Positions 52,408 to 63,094 of a stretch of DNA of 64,000 nt are shown here, one piece after another (position 1 is the stretch's first letter; the number at the start of each line of letters is the position of its first letter). Source of the stretch: Plazaster borealis (taxonomy: Eukaryota > Echinodermata > Asteroidea > Forcipulatida > Labidiasteridae); the NCBI GenBank assembly GCA_021014325.1, contig CM037460.1, forward strand, positions 23,598,544-23,662,543, read 5' to 3'. The translations under genes were made by a program, and so were the position numbers. The notes beneath the pieces are model-generated. The model was not told the origin of the DNA, made no database searches, and worked only from the letters and a program-made list of their open reading frames with translations.

Positions 52408-55400
52408 GGCATAATATCTTTGTGCCCATAGGCTAGTGTGGTGACACCGTCTTCAGCTATCCACCTCTTTGTGTCCAAGGGGGAGAGTGATACCTTGTTC
52501 AGACGCTGACCGTAAATTCTATGTCTCTCAGAACGCAGCACATCCATCCCGTGGCGGAAGGTCTTTTTTGTGATAGAGCCTCTTTATACTGCTCATGTCG
52601 AATTTGTTTCTTCACAACAGACTTTTTCACACCTTTGGCTTTTTTGATGTTATTCCCGCCAGCCTCGAAGATAGAGTACATCTTAGGCCGCAGCCCCACA
52701 TACTCGGCGATGGGGCGCCCGGCGCACTCGTCCTTCATCTTTCCCAATACCTTCTTGTTTACCGTGTTGTGGAGGTAGTGCTCTTTGGGGTAGTCAGATG
52801 TGTCGTAGTTCTGGTGTTCTGGTCTTCGGCTATGTCTTTGTACACATCCTCGGTTTGGATATCAAGGAGGAGAGAGTCTGTGTCTGTGTAAAGGAGCTGA
52901 CACCGATCACCATACCGAGCCTTTATCTGATTATAGTAGAAGTCGTACATAAGGTGCTTCGAAAGGTCGAGTATGCTCATACCCACGTAGGCGGGCCGGT
53001 TGAGTACCAGGCGGCTCTTATGAACCTGGATCGCCGCGAGGTTGTCATCAAAGATGTTTGCCCGAGCAAAGGCCGGGCTGGCAATAAGTCTCCTTAGCTT
53101 ATCTTCTTCATCACTGCGCACCAGCTTAACGTCGACCCGCTTGCGTAGGTTCTCCATCGTTTTCCCAAATACACTATTGTTCATGAGTTTGTAGAGGTTC
53201 TTTTCGAAGTCGCTGGTTGCCTCCTTCCGGTGCTCCGTGTTCATCCGGATGTAGGGTTCCATCCAAGGGCTCTGCTCAAAGCGAAGAGCCCGGTGGATCT
53301 TCTTCAAGCGCATGCCGAGAGAGAGGTACAGCTGTAGGTTGCGATAGTGTAGCACATATCGTTCTTTATCACGGAGATTGGGTACCAGCTTTTCAACCTC
53401 TGTTGAAACTAATCTTTTGCCTGAAAACTTTTCTGTAGAAATAATCTTTGCTTGCAAAAGATTAGGTTGTGCTGATACTCGGACATCCACTCTCTCTGAA
53501 CGACCATGCGCTCTGGCGCTAACGGATAGGCGTTGTGTGCGTCGTGGAGCTCTACAGGGTACTCTAAGTCTACCTCCAAGATGTAGCCCTCTGGGCTGTC
53601 TGCCGGATGCTCCGTTAAAACTTTTGTAGACAACAGCTCCTCCACCCACTCAAAGCCGCCTGTAGGCAGCGACTGGCTCATTGCCCACCCATATAGGTTG
53701 TTAGCATCCAGGTAAGAAATGTACCTGTTCGGCTCGGAGGGTTAAAGCCCTTAACCAAAGGGTTGTTAGCTCTCGCAAAGCGCTTAGATACCATGGAGAT
53801 ACCACCTCGCATCCCCTTCTCGATGAAAAGGTGCTGGTCATAGTCTGTGAGCAGTTTCAGTTCTACACCCGTCTTTTTGAGCAACGCGTCCCAAGAGAGG
53901 CCAGGACTGGTGTAGTAATGTGCGGGGTCCAAGCCGTACTGCCGCATGCAGGTCTTCCGGAAAGTCTCGAAGACATCTGCCAAAAGGAGCACATCTGTGC
54001 GGTTGTAGAGGTCGTGGTAGTCTCCCATAGTGTGGCATCTAAAGGTCTCCCACACCTTTTGTGCATGAACGTAGTCGGCCTCGCTAATGTACTCGTCTTT
54101 CAGCTTGCTGTAGAAGGCTTCCTTCGGAGGAGACCTGGCTCTGCAAACCTTTCCCAAGAGTCCATGTACTCGTACGGGTAGACGCCCTTGCGCAACAAAA
54201 GATTGCGCCTTTCTTTACATGGCTCGTACTGGCCCGTTATTTGGAAAGCCTCGGGCAGGTTGGCTGCTACTAACTCGTCAAGAGAGGACGGCAAGAACTG
54301 GACGCTGTCGATAAATCGGAGCTGACCGAGGGAGAAGCTAATGTATTTCTCGGTGTTGTTCGGGATGCAAGAAATCTTACCCTCTACCTTGGAAATAGCC
54401 TGCATCAGGAGGTGAGAATCGTAGCCCCGCAAATTGTGGAAGACCATAGGTATGGTTGTGGTTTTAGGGCTCAGGCGCAGCTTCAAGTTGCAAGCGTTGT
54501 GTGCAGCACCTCTGAATTTTCCAGTGATATGACAGTGGTCGCGGACAGTATCTCCCTCAAGTGGCTTCTCACACACGTGGCAGGTGGTGGCTGCCTTAAA
54601 GGCTCGCCGGTCATTAGCGGTCATCTTCATTGCTTTAGGGTTGGCTAGAACCTCCTTGATCTTTCGCTCCTCATACTGGATCGCTTTTAAGAAGTGCTCC
54701 GCCGCGTCGTGTCCACGGTATTCTACAGGTGTTTTTGTCCGTCCATCGCAGCGAACGACTACATAGCAATAGCCACAAGTCTCGTGGTGCTGCGTCTTCC
54801 GAGTGTTGCTCTTCGTGGGGTCCAGCTCGGGCCCTCTACCTTTGTAGTTAGAGCCTCAAAGTCGGCGTAGATGATGAAAGGGGCGGGAAACTGCTTGTGG
54901 TGGTTTTGAAAGGTCAGCTTATTTTTCCCTCTTCTGGCATCTCTACCCTCACCGCCGTCTGACCGATCCCACAACATTCAGGCTTGTGAGCTTCTAGGAG
55001 GTCTTCTCTCGAGTACCCATGGAGACATCTCTCACAAAAGTGCGTACGCTCCCGGTGCTTGTTTTCTTGGTAGAGAAGACGGTTTAGGTTTTGACCCAGG
55101 TGTAGTGAAACTTGCCTGCCTTCTCGATCAGCAAGAGGTTAATCCTGGGCATGTCCATGGGCTTTTGCTTAGCCCGTGAACGATAACACCCTTATCCCAG
55201 CCAAATATGTTGATAGCTAGGTTGTTTTGTTTTTCAACCTTCAGGATCTGAGAGTAGGAGTAGGAGCCTCGATCCCCGTGAAGTCTAGGCCATCATCAGT
55301 GGGATATTGGGAAGGCCTATCCGTGTGGGCTCTGGCGGGGAAGAGAGCAGACCGTAAGGACCATCTCAGGCAGTGATCATCATTGTTCTTCACGTTGATG

Positions 55401-55954
55401 ACCGCCTTCTTGCTTTTCACCGCTGCGGGTAGTGGAATGTATGAGCCGCCTCTCAAGGGCTGGTACCGAGCAATGTCAAGCCACAGCATCTCTACGTGGT
55501 CAACCGTCCACCCCGAGCCTCTTTGAGTAAATTTTTCAAGCGTCTCCTGGATGCGGGGAAAGGCCCTGTCTAGTGCATCATCAATATCGTTAGCCTGCAA
55601 AACAGACTCTTGTTTGTGGCGGAGCACGGGATCAGTGTATTCCTCACTCCCATCAGGGTTGTCTTTTCGAAGTTGAAGCTTGAGAGCCAGCTGAAACTTA
55701 ATACCGTTAAAAGCTTTAAGCTCTTCCTCAAGTTTTTGGTAAATCTAAGAGCGCACGTCGTCCAGAAAGGCTCTGGGGTCTGCGCTAAGGAGATGCCCTT
55801 TGGGCACAACCATCTGCCAACCCCGCAGATATTTCCCGATCACCCGTGGGGTCTGCCTAAAGACTAGCTCATCCGTCTCTTTATATTCAAACTGCTCTAG
55901 AATCTCATTTTGGTAGTCTTGTACCGTTCTAAACGTTTTTGAAGTACTCGTCAT
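52368..55954 (-). pseudogene. pPolB: Protein-primed family-B DNA polymerase, multiply broken
   Basis: About 1,195 codons from ATG 55,954, the length of Polinton polymerases. Order: an N-terminal Polinton-specific region (55.2-55.95 kb; one TAG at 55,745-55,747), the exonuclease motif with YADFEAL (about 54,850-54,870), an HNH-like CHVC..DHCHITGKFRG segment (about 54,500-54,590), FHNLRGYDSHLL (exonuclease II), DVLLLADVFETF and LSWDALLKKTG (near 53.9-54.0 kb), motif B NNSVFGKTMENLRKR (near 53,160) and motif C YTDTDSLLLD (near 52,880). At least six frame changes interrupt it (near 55,241, 55,180, 54,760-54,640, 54,100-54,160, 53,690 and 52,755). The enzyme would replicate the element from a terminal protein. 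A palindrome compound at 53,411-53,464 lies inside the coding region, and the gene ends in the cluster at 52,368. Confidence 0.85.
53411..53464. repeat. Compound palindrome inside polB
   Basis: An AATCTTTTGCCTG half, an AACTTTTCTGTAGAAA imperfect copy and AATCTTTGC-TT-GCAAAAGATTA in succession. On the minus strand, frames read NLLQAK and STEKFSGK, the same peptides as elsewhere. A half copy (aaaacttttgtagacaac) lies at 53,617-53,634. Confidence 0.8.
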
Positions 55955-56204
55955 TTATATTGGTTACAGTATAAGCTACGACGTATTTCTCTAATAGAGA
56001 GTCATTAACACACAAAACCCAACAGTAGAGGGCATGAGGTTTGCTGGTGATAGCATAACCTACAACACACATATCTCTAATTGAAGTGTTCATTTTACAA
56101 AACTTAGGGAATTTCCCATGCACATTGCGCAATAAATTGGGGATTCCCCTAATGATAAAAAACATTTAGACATAAATGTATACCTGAGATATTCAATCTG
56201 CGAA
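55955..56204. other. Intergenic region upstream of polB and the zinc-ribbon gene
   Basis: Divergent-promoter position between polB (minus) and 56,205 (plus). A 78-codon minus frame overlaps the polB start but shows no recognisable feature. Confidence 0.4.
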
Positions 56205-56492
56205 ATGAAAGGACACAATGTTTGTGCTTGGGTTAAAGTTGGTGAAGTTGATCTTTGTAATAGGAGCTGCTGCGGTAAATATTGTAAGTACCACTTAGTA
56301 AAGATCCGTAAAGGTAGAAATATTTCAATACCCTGTAAATCCTGTGGTATTGGGGTTCAGAGTGAAATACAGCTATGCCGAGACTGTGGCCGAGATAAAA
56401 TAAGACATAGGAACATATCTCAAGAAAAAAAAGCTAAACAACAGTTTTCGTTGGTGTTGTCACAGCTCTTAGCTCGTGTTCAACTTTCGTAG
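56205..56492 (+). CDS. Cys-rich zinc-ribbon-like Polinton protein
   Basis: 95 residues, intact. CNRSCCGKYCKYH near residue 18 and CKSCGIG..CRDCGRDK near residues 44-63 suggest two metal-binding knuckles; the C-terminus is a basic helix (EKKAKQQFSLVLSQLLA). I recognise it as a small protein recurrent in animal Polintons, perhaps a DNA-binding regulator (inference). The stop TAG lies in the palindrome compound at 56,481-56,517. Confidence 0.6.
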   Translation: MKGHNVCAWVKVGEVDLCNRSCCGKYCKYHLVKIRKGRNISIPCKSCGIGVQSEIQLCRDCGRDKIRHRNISQEKKAKQQFSLVLSQLLARVQLS

Positions 56493-56517
56493 ACGAAAAC
56501 TTTGCCTGCAAAAGTTT
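56481..56517. repeat. Fused palindromes between two zinc-finger genes
   Basis: AACTTTCGT-AG-ACGAAA overlaps AAAACTTTGC-CT-GCAAAAGTTT. It sits between the converging ends of the genes at 56,492 and 56,519 and supplies the TAG of the former. Confidence 0.85.
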
Positions 56518-56518
56518 G

Positions 56519-56719
56519 TTATATCACAATTTTTGTTCTGCGGTGTGCCGGGCAAATCTTCTTGTGCCTCCACAAGGAGGAGCTACAGCTCAGCTCCCCA
56601 CCACAATCCATACATATGTATTGCCGCGGTTCTTGTAAGCAAGGTGTCTTACGGTTCTCCAGGTGTCTCTTCAGGTTGTAGTACCTCTTAAAAAATTTGT
56701 GGCACTTATCACACTCCAT
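56519..56719 (-). CDS. Two-finger C2H2 zinc-finger protein of the Polinton
   Basis: From Met at 56,719: CDKCHKFFKRYYNLKRHLENRKTPC and CMDCGGELSCSSSLWRHKKIC, two zinc-finger-like units (C-x2-C...H-x(3-5)-[HC]). An in-frame Met at 56,761 would add 14 residues; I prefer the inner start because it begins directly before the first finger. Likely a DNA-binding accessory protein. It is the last gene before the right TIR. Confidence 0.65.
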   Translation of the reverse strand: MECDKCHKFFKRYYNLKRHLENRKTPCLQEPRQYICMDCGGELSCSSSLWRHKKICPAHRRTKIVI

Positions 56720-56766
56720 CGTGTATACAGGTGCAGTGTATATGTCTAATTGTATATACAAATGAG

Positions 56767-57035
56767 GCGTTAAGGTTGAAAGTCACTGGCTGTGGGTCGT
56801 GCCCGCCAAGAGAGCGGGCGAGCCCTATTAAAACCTAATTTTCGTATACGAAAATTTAGTAGAACCCCATGTGCTCTATTTGTATATATACCCCAACCCA
56901 AAAGTGGTCTAGAACCAGCAGCCCACCAAGAGAGCGGGGCGAGCCCTATCAAAAAAGCTGGGAGCAAACCCCATGTGCTCTATTTGTATATACCCCCAAG
57001 CAAGGTGGTCCAGAACCCCCATTATTCCTACTACT
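56767..57035. repeat. Polinton right TIR
   Basis: Complement of 41,623-41,892 with a few substitutions (for example, ttgatagggc preceded by a T-run rather than tta), including the internal direct duplication and the palindrome at 56,837-56,856. Confidence 0.95.
56837..56856. repeat. Palindrome in right TIR
   Basis: Perfect AATTTTCGT-AT-ACGAAAATT, mirror of 41,802-41,821. Confidence 0.95.
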
Positions 57036-57261
57036 TCTCTTTATAATCTTGTTACTCGGAATTGCTCAAGATTGCACCATCGGAGCATCTATAGAGTCAG
57101 AACGAAAATGAGCCATAAGGGCTTTGCGCTTAGCAAGTTTGTACGGGAGGAGTTTTGGTGATAAATCCTTTACAATGTATCAGCTCCTGAAAGGGGACTG
57201 ACCAATGATTTTGAGCTTTATATCCGGGCTTGCTTTCCATAGATTATCATTCATTTGAAAA
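57036..57261. other. Right flank of the Polinton, continuation of the duplicated segment
   Basis: Begins with the TTCTCT repeat (57,035-57,040) then matches 10,322-10,539 with few differences. Confidence 0.85.
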
Positions 57262-57624
57262 GGCATCGTACACGTTTGGTAATTGGAGCCTATTGTTTGT
57301 TTCAATACTATAAAGTTGATACCATAATTTCATTTCAAAAGGTTGTAGCGTTTTTGAGATAATTGCCGCAAATCTGGAGCGGTTATGTCCACGCAGGAAG
57401 AATAATCTGCATTGGAATACACACTCTGAGAAGCGTTACCGTAACGCTTCTCAATATTCCAAATATTTTTGGGATAAAAAGTGATATATTTTTCCATAAC
57501 CGCAGTCCTTCGAAGTAAAAAGTCGCTCAAAATGTATTATACTATCCAAAGCTGCTGTATTTCTTCCCAAGTAAGTTTTTATTGCCATAAATTTACAGGG
57601 TCATTACCAAACGTGTACGATGCC
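57262..57624. mobile_element. MITE family A, copy 3
   Basis: Paralogue of 10,540-10,899; same TIRs and central hairpin. Confidence 0.85.
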
Positions 57625-57629
57625 TTTAA

Positions 57630-57995
57630 AGGTATCGTACAAGTTTGGTAATGACTCAAAACAAATATTAGCATAACAACTTACTTGGTAACAAGCAACG
57701 GAGAGCTGTTGATAGTATAAAACATTGTAGGAAACGACTCCCTCTGAATTAACGTAGTTTTTGAGAAAGAGGTAATTTCCCACTAAAATAATAAAACAAT
57801 TCTTGCAAGTAGTTTTTATTCCTATCTGAAAGCACACAATATTGTGCAACAAGGGTGTTTTTTCTTTCATAATTTTCTTGCAACTTCGATGACCAATTGA
57901 GCCCAAATGTTCACATGCTTGTTATTTTATGCATGTTGGGATACACCAAGTGAGAACACTGGTCTTTGACAATTTCCAAACGTGTTCAGTGCCTT
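57630..57995 (-). mobile_element. MITE family B, copy 4
   Basis: Paralogue of 10,905-11,270. Confidence 0.8.
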
Positions 57996-58280
57996 TAGGT
58001 CACCTGCACTGAACAATATTACATAAAATATCACCTCAGAAATTATTCCTCAAAATTGAGTTTGCACCCCCCCCATTTGAAAATTATGGATCCGCCCCTG
58101 TGATTAGAGACCAGGCTACACAGCATTTTCACAAATCAGGAGTTTGGGTGATAAATCCTTTACAATGTATCAGCTCCTGAAAGGGGACTGACCAATGATT
58201 TGGAGCTTTATATCCGGGCTTGCTTTCATTGTATCTCAGTGTGTAAACACCACATCCATAGATTATCATTCATTTAAAAA

Positions 58281-58641
58281 GGCATCGTACACGTTTGGTA
58301 ATTGGAGCCTATTGTTTGTTTCAATACTATAGTTGATACCATAATTTTATATCAAAAGGTGGTAGCGTTTTTGAGATAATTGCCGAAAATCTGGAGCGGT
58401 TATGTCCACGCAGGAAGAATAATCTGTATTGGAATACACACTCTGAGAAGCGTTACCGTAACGCTTCTCAATATTCCAAATATTTTTGGGATAAAAAGTG
58501 ATATATTTTTCCATAACCGCAGTCCTTTGAAGTAAAAAGTCGCTCAAAATGCATTATACTATCCAAAGCTGCTGTACTTCTTACCAAGTAAGTTTTTATT
58601 GCCATAAATTTACAGAGTCATTACCAAACGTGTACGATGCC
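58281..58641. mobile_element. MITE family A, copy 4
   Basis: Paralogue of 11,560-11,920. Confidence 0.85.
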
Positions 58642-58646
58642 TTTAA

Positions 58647-59010
58647 AGGTATCGTACACGTTTGGCAATGACTCAAAACAAATAATTAGCATAAAACTTA
58701 CTTGGTAACAAGCAACGGAGAGCTGTTGGTAGTATAAAACATTGTAGGAAACGACTCCCTCTGAATTAACGTAGTTTTTGAGAAAGAGGTAATTTCTCAC
58801 TAAAAAAATAAAAACTTCTTGCAAGAAGTTTTTATTCCTATCTGAAAGCACACAATTGTGCAACAAGGGTGTTTTTTCTTTCATAATTTTCTTGCAACTT
58901 CGATGACCAATTGAGCCCAAATTTTCACTAGCTTCTTATTTTATGCATATGTTGGGATACACCAAGTGAGAACACTGGTCTTTGACAATTACCAAACGTG
59001 TTCAGTGCCT
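58647..59010 (-). mobile_element. MITE family B, copy 5
   Basis: Paralogue of 11,926-12,290. Confidence 0.8.
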
Positions 59011-60254
59011 TTAGGTCACTTGCACTGAACAATATTACTTAAAATATCACCTCAGAAATTATTCCTCAAAATTAAGTTTGCACCCCCGATTTGAAAATCA
59101 TGGATCCGCCCCTGTGATTAGAGACCAGGCTACACAGCAATTTCACAAATCTGCCCCCCCCCCCCATTACAATCTTCTTACGTGCCGGTTATAGATTTTG
59201 TCGATACAAACATTTTGACAAATATTGTTTTTGGGGAAATTGACAAACTGTTATTGTTTTGTTTTCACGGGAGGAGTTTTGGTGATAAATCCTTTACAAT
59301 GTATCAGCTCCTGAAATGGGACTGACCAATGATTTTGAGCTTTATACGGAAATTCCCTTTTGGTTGCTTCTTGTAAACTGGAGTTCAAGAAACATTCATG
59401 GAAAGTTTCATAAAAATCGTCACAAACCTTGGAAAAATACAGAGAGGGACACTAATGTGCCTCTAGGGCATAGGTCGAAAAAAGTGTGATCTTGTTTAGG
59501 GTTAACGTTGCTATCAGAACGGTCCGAGTTGTTTTAGGCCGAGAAAAAAAATAAAACATGGTTAGCGTCCGGGTTCCTGAAAAAAAGGGAAGCTGGAGGG
59601 GCTTTTAATTTTTTATTTTCAAGACGGCCGCCATTTTTCTTAAAATTTCGAACGACCATTGGTTTTCCACTGTTCAACATACAATAATGACAGAAACATG
59701 TTAGACAAGATATTTAACATGTTTACAGTGGTTGTATTTAATAGTTTGTTCAATGAAAACCTTGCCGTAGCTCACTTTCACAAGAATCGATGTAAATGTG
59801 TAATTAAACGATCTGTTTTTAACCCTGTAACCGGCACAGGCTAAGTTCTGACTTGCAGGTATTTTATTTTTTGAATGTATCATTTGACATTTAAAGGTTT
59901 ATTATATTATTATTATTATTAAATCTCATTTTGAATTGGTAGAAAGAAAAAATAAAATCCATGCGGCCCCCAAAAGGAAGAGGGAGGGGACGCTAAAGGT
60001 GTATTTTGTTTTACTCCGCCCCACCCTTTTCCATAAAGAGATTATAAGCTTGTGTCAATTACTAATGGAGAGAAACATAAATTGCGACGTAAGTCATCAA
60101 AAGATGTTCCCACTGGCATACGCTGGTGGGCCAAATGACAGGACAGAAAATTAGTGGCGATTTTTCTTTTTTTTCTTTTTTTCGACTCGCCCAAATACTA
60201 CTGCTGCGTGTTACTGCTACATAGCAGCCACGTTCTGCGAATTATTCACCTTAC
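59011..60254. other. Segmental-duplication spacer
   Basis: Paralogue of 12,291-13,512. No gene seen. Confidence 0.6.
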
Positions 60255-60575
60255 CTTCTCTGGTCGATAATAGTAGCTACCGCCCCACTCCATCGAAGAT
60301 GACGGGTACTGCGACGCTGTAGCCCCGTTCAGCTCACACAGCTGATCCCGCTCTGAGTAGTTGATGGAGAAACATCGAGTATCAGACAGACACAAATTGC
60401 CGCAACTGATCACCGAAATACCCACCAAGGTCCGGTATCCATACCCGTGTAGGATCAAGTCGGCTATGCCACTGAAATACAGGCTTCGAGAGGTGCCGAT
60501 GGTTGCGTTTTGACAGAGCTTGGCTGCCCCGACCGAAAGGAAATAAATGACCGTCAAAAATAGAACACGTAACAT
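60255..60575 (-). CDS. First coding exon of a secreted PAN/apple-like protein, copy 2
   Basis: Encodes the same protein as 13,513-13,833: signal peptide MLRVLFLTVIYFLSVGAA, then the Cys pattern and the donor GAGAAG|GTAAGG (plus-strand ac at 60,253-60,254). In this copy the region upstream of the ATG has a short insert (caattaattcgtac, about 60,598), which removes the extended upstream frame seen in copy 1 and supports the inner Met as the start. No matching downstream exons occur between here and the Polinton. Confidence 0.65.
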
Positions 60576-61056
60576 CTCGCTTTTTCCTGATGTGGATCAA
60601 TTAATTCGTACATAAAAAACACAAGTTTGTTCAGTTGGTATGTTGAACTGCTTTTAAAAATTACTTCCTAGAAACCGACTTTGATAAAGCCGTTAATATC
60701 ATTTGTTTCCCCTCAAAAATTTATAAGAAACCGTTCGGTATCAATACAGCTTTTAGCAGTAACGGCATGCATTGAAATGACAAACGATGTGATAATATGC
60801 GAAGGTATGTGTTTGAAAGCAACACGCCACAACAGCATTAGTCTTCTTAGCCACGCGCACCAGTCTAACAAACCACTCTCGATCGATACCGTAAATTACA
60901 CAATTTGCATATTATTCTGCTCCATGGATGAGCACGCATGCATCTTCTATGCTAATTATTAAGGAATGACAATTGGTATCATGCATCCCCCTATACATAT
61001 ACGTGCATTAAAACGAAAAACTAGGAAGTCAAAGGATGTGGGCTGGCCTCGTTGTT
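60576..61056. other. Region upstream of PAN-like exon copy 2
   Basis: Paralogue of 13,834-14,300. Confidence 0.4.
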
Positions 61057-61420
61057 GTAATAATAATAATAATATTAATAATAATAATAATATTAATAAT
61101 AATAATAATATTAATAAATAATTATCAATGTGTTTTACATTAGTGCCCTGGTCATTGGGCCATTAACATTCCTTTAATCTTTCTCAGCTCCCTGGGGAGT
61201 ATACAGCCCGAGCTGCCGTGGCGCTCCGAAGGCTTTTTAAAGACAATATCAACCTCTATCCCTCGCAGGTACCCATTTATACCCCTAGGTGAAGAGAAGC
61301 AATTATAGTAAAGTATCTTGCTCAAGAATACAAGTGTCATGACCGGGATTCGAACCCACACCCCGATTACTTAAACATCGGAATTTGAATTCGATGCCCT
61401 AAACCTTTCGGCCACATGTA
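61057..61420 (-). mobile_element. tRNA-Leu-derived SINE, reverse, paralogous copy
   Basis: Same insertion as 14,301-14,642, with a longer (AAT)n tract. Confidence 0.8.
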
Positions 61421-62151
61421 AAGGGTATTTATTTCATATCGATGACACCATAATAAAATATTTTTGTCTGCGTCTCCACCGTGATTACGTAAATTACAGT
61501 TAATTTTACTTGATATTTTGGACATTGATTTCATAATGTGATTGAAAAACTGATACAACTTCTCAGATTAACTGATGAATAAGGATTCAACAGTGGAAGA
61601 TGCAGGCACATTTGAAGAGCCCGAGTTTTCACCGAATAAAGATTGTTTACTAAATCCACTCTTCATAGATGAAGATGCATCCTAGTCTTAAAATCTGGGC
61701 TCAAATCGGACTGGTATTCAACACTAATTCAAGCATTATACTTTTTTTATTTGAAACTAAAAATCTTCCACGATGCTTGGCTTTTCTCCATATTTCACCA
61801 ATTTACCTGAAATGTAAAACTATGTTTAGATGCGCACACATAGTTTACACTCAGTTTCAGTGTTGTGCAATGATGGACTCTACAAAATAATACCGGCTGC
61901 TTTTGAATGCTTTTAATGCGATAAACTCTGATCGTTGTGAATTTAGCAATGAATGAACATCTTCCTGCTCGTACCAAGAACATTCCTACAGTTAGGCCTA
62001 CATAGTACTTAGAGAAGTGGTTTATGAACATTTCTATTAAGTAGCTGTCTTTCCAGTGGTTACATAATAACTGTTGCAGGTACCACCAATACTTTATATT
62101 TTAAGCATGAAATCGTCCACAATGCTTCACCTCCTTTAACCTGAAAGGGGC
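61421..62151. other. Segmental-duplication tail
   Basis: Paralogue of 14,643-15,324 followed directly by sequence like 16,013-16,075. Lacks the 0.7-kb element present at 15,325. Confidence 0.55.
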
Positions 62152-62563
62152 GTGTCGTGGCCGAGTTGATTAGAACACCGAATTCAAGCTCTGGTGTTTC
62201 CGATCAACAGAGTGTGGGTTCGAATCCCAGTCGTGACACTTGTGTCCTTAAGCAAGACACTTAACCACATGCTTCGTCCTTCAGATTGGACGTTAAGCCG
62301 TAGGTCTCGTGTGTTGTGTAATGCACGTAAAAGAACCCAGTGCACTTATCGTAAAGAGAAGGGGTTCGCCCCGGTGTTCCTGGTTTGATTGGCTGCTTAT
62401 TGCGCCACAGCACCTTGTAAACCATTACATGGTGCTATGCAAAGGAATAGGTCTCATACTTCAACACGTTACTCCACTTATCTTGTAGGAAAAATACTGG
62501 GCGCTTTGAGACAGCCATCGGGAGTAAAACGCGCTATATAAGAACTGCGTATTATTATTATTA
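62152..62563 (+). mobile_element. tRNA-Leu-derived SINE
   Basis: tRNA-like head with GGGTTCGAATCCC, a body with cttaagcaagacacttaacc and acgcgctatataagaactg, and a short (ATT)n end. It is absent from the paralogous position near 16,075, so it inserted after the duplication. Confidence 0.85.
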
Positions 62564-63094
62564 AAGCGTTGGATTTTGTATTCCTAGCAGCCAATTTAAG
62601 TGTGCGCATATCATTAATTTAACCTGTGATAAATATCATTACAAAAGGGGCTTATTAGTTCTCGAGAAAACAATGAATATCTGCCTACGTATAAAGCCAA
62701 ATGTAGTATACTGTGGCGGATTTCCCGCGAATCTCATTCAGATCCAGAAGCTTGAAAGAGGTTCACGATCTGTGGCGAAAGTCTCGCAAACCCCAAACCC
62801 AAATGGTACCTCGGACCTTGGAAATACTTCGAGCAATCTCAGGCCCAGGGATGTGAGCTCGTTTGGAGGAGATCTACCGCCGATTGGTTACTGATTGTCT
62901 GGGCACTCTGGGGCAGGGCAGGATAAATTACTGGGGAACGACACACAAATAACGGACACGGGCACAGTTCTATGTGTCAATTCTCTCTTTGCCTCATGGG
63001 CAATTCTCTTTAATGCCTTCTCTGGGCAACTCTCTTTCACGATACTTTACCTTTCCTTCATTTAACCTTTTACAAACCTTACACAATCCTTTTA
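62564..63094. other. Unassigned non-coding stretch
   Basis: The first ~130 bp resemble 16,085-16,215. A 73-codon frame at 62,673-62,894 has no recognisable feature. Confidence 0.4.

Larger units (their letters stand above)
41623..57035. mobile_element. Complete Polinton/Maverick (adintovirus-like) element
   Basis: 15.4 kb, bounded by ~270-bp TIRs beginning AGTAGTAGG and a 6-bp target duplication. It encodes the diagnostic set: retroviral-type integrase, protein-primed family-B DNA polymerase, FtsK/HerA ATPase, double jelly-roll type major capsid protein and penton-like minor capsid protein, plus small membrane and zinc-finger proteins. No adenain-type protease is recognised. Several genes are broken, so it is an inactive copy, although its proteins are still easy to read and the TIRs remain nearly identical. 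It is strewn with 18-24 bp palindromes listed separately. Confidence 0.95.

Noticed and set aside
52499..54977. Plus-strand frames of 60-116 codons opposite polB
   Set aside because: Antisense shadows of the polymerase gene.
41623..57035. Exogenous virus integrated recently rather than a transposon
   Set aside because: Gene content cannot separate adintovirus-like virus from Polinton. TIRs, a 6-bp duplication and decay fit an endogenous element, so I call it Polinton/Maverick.
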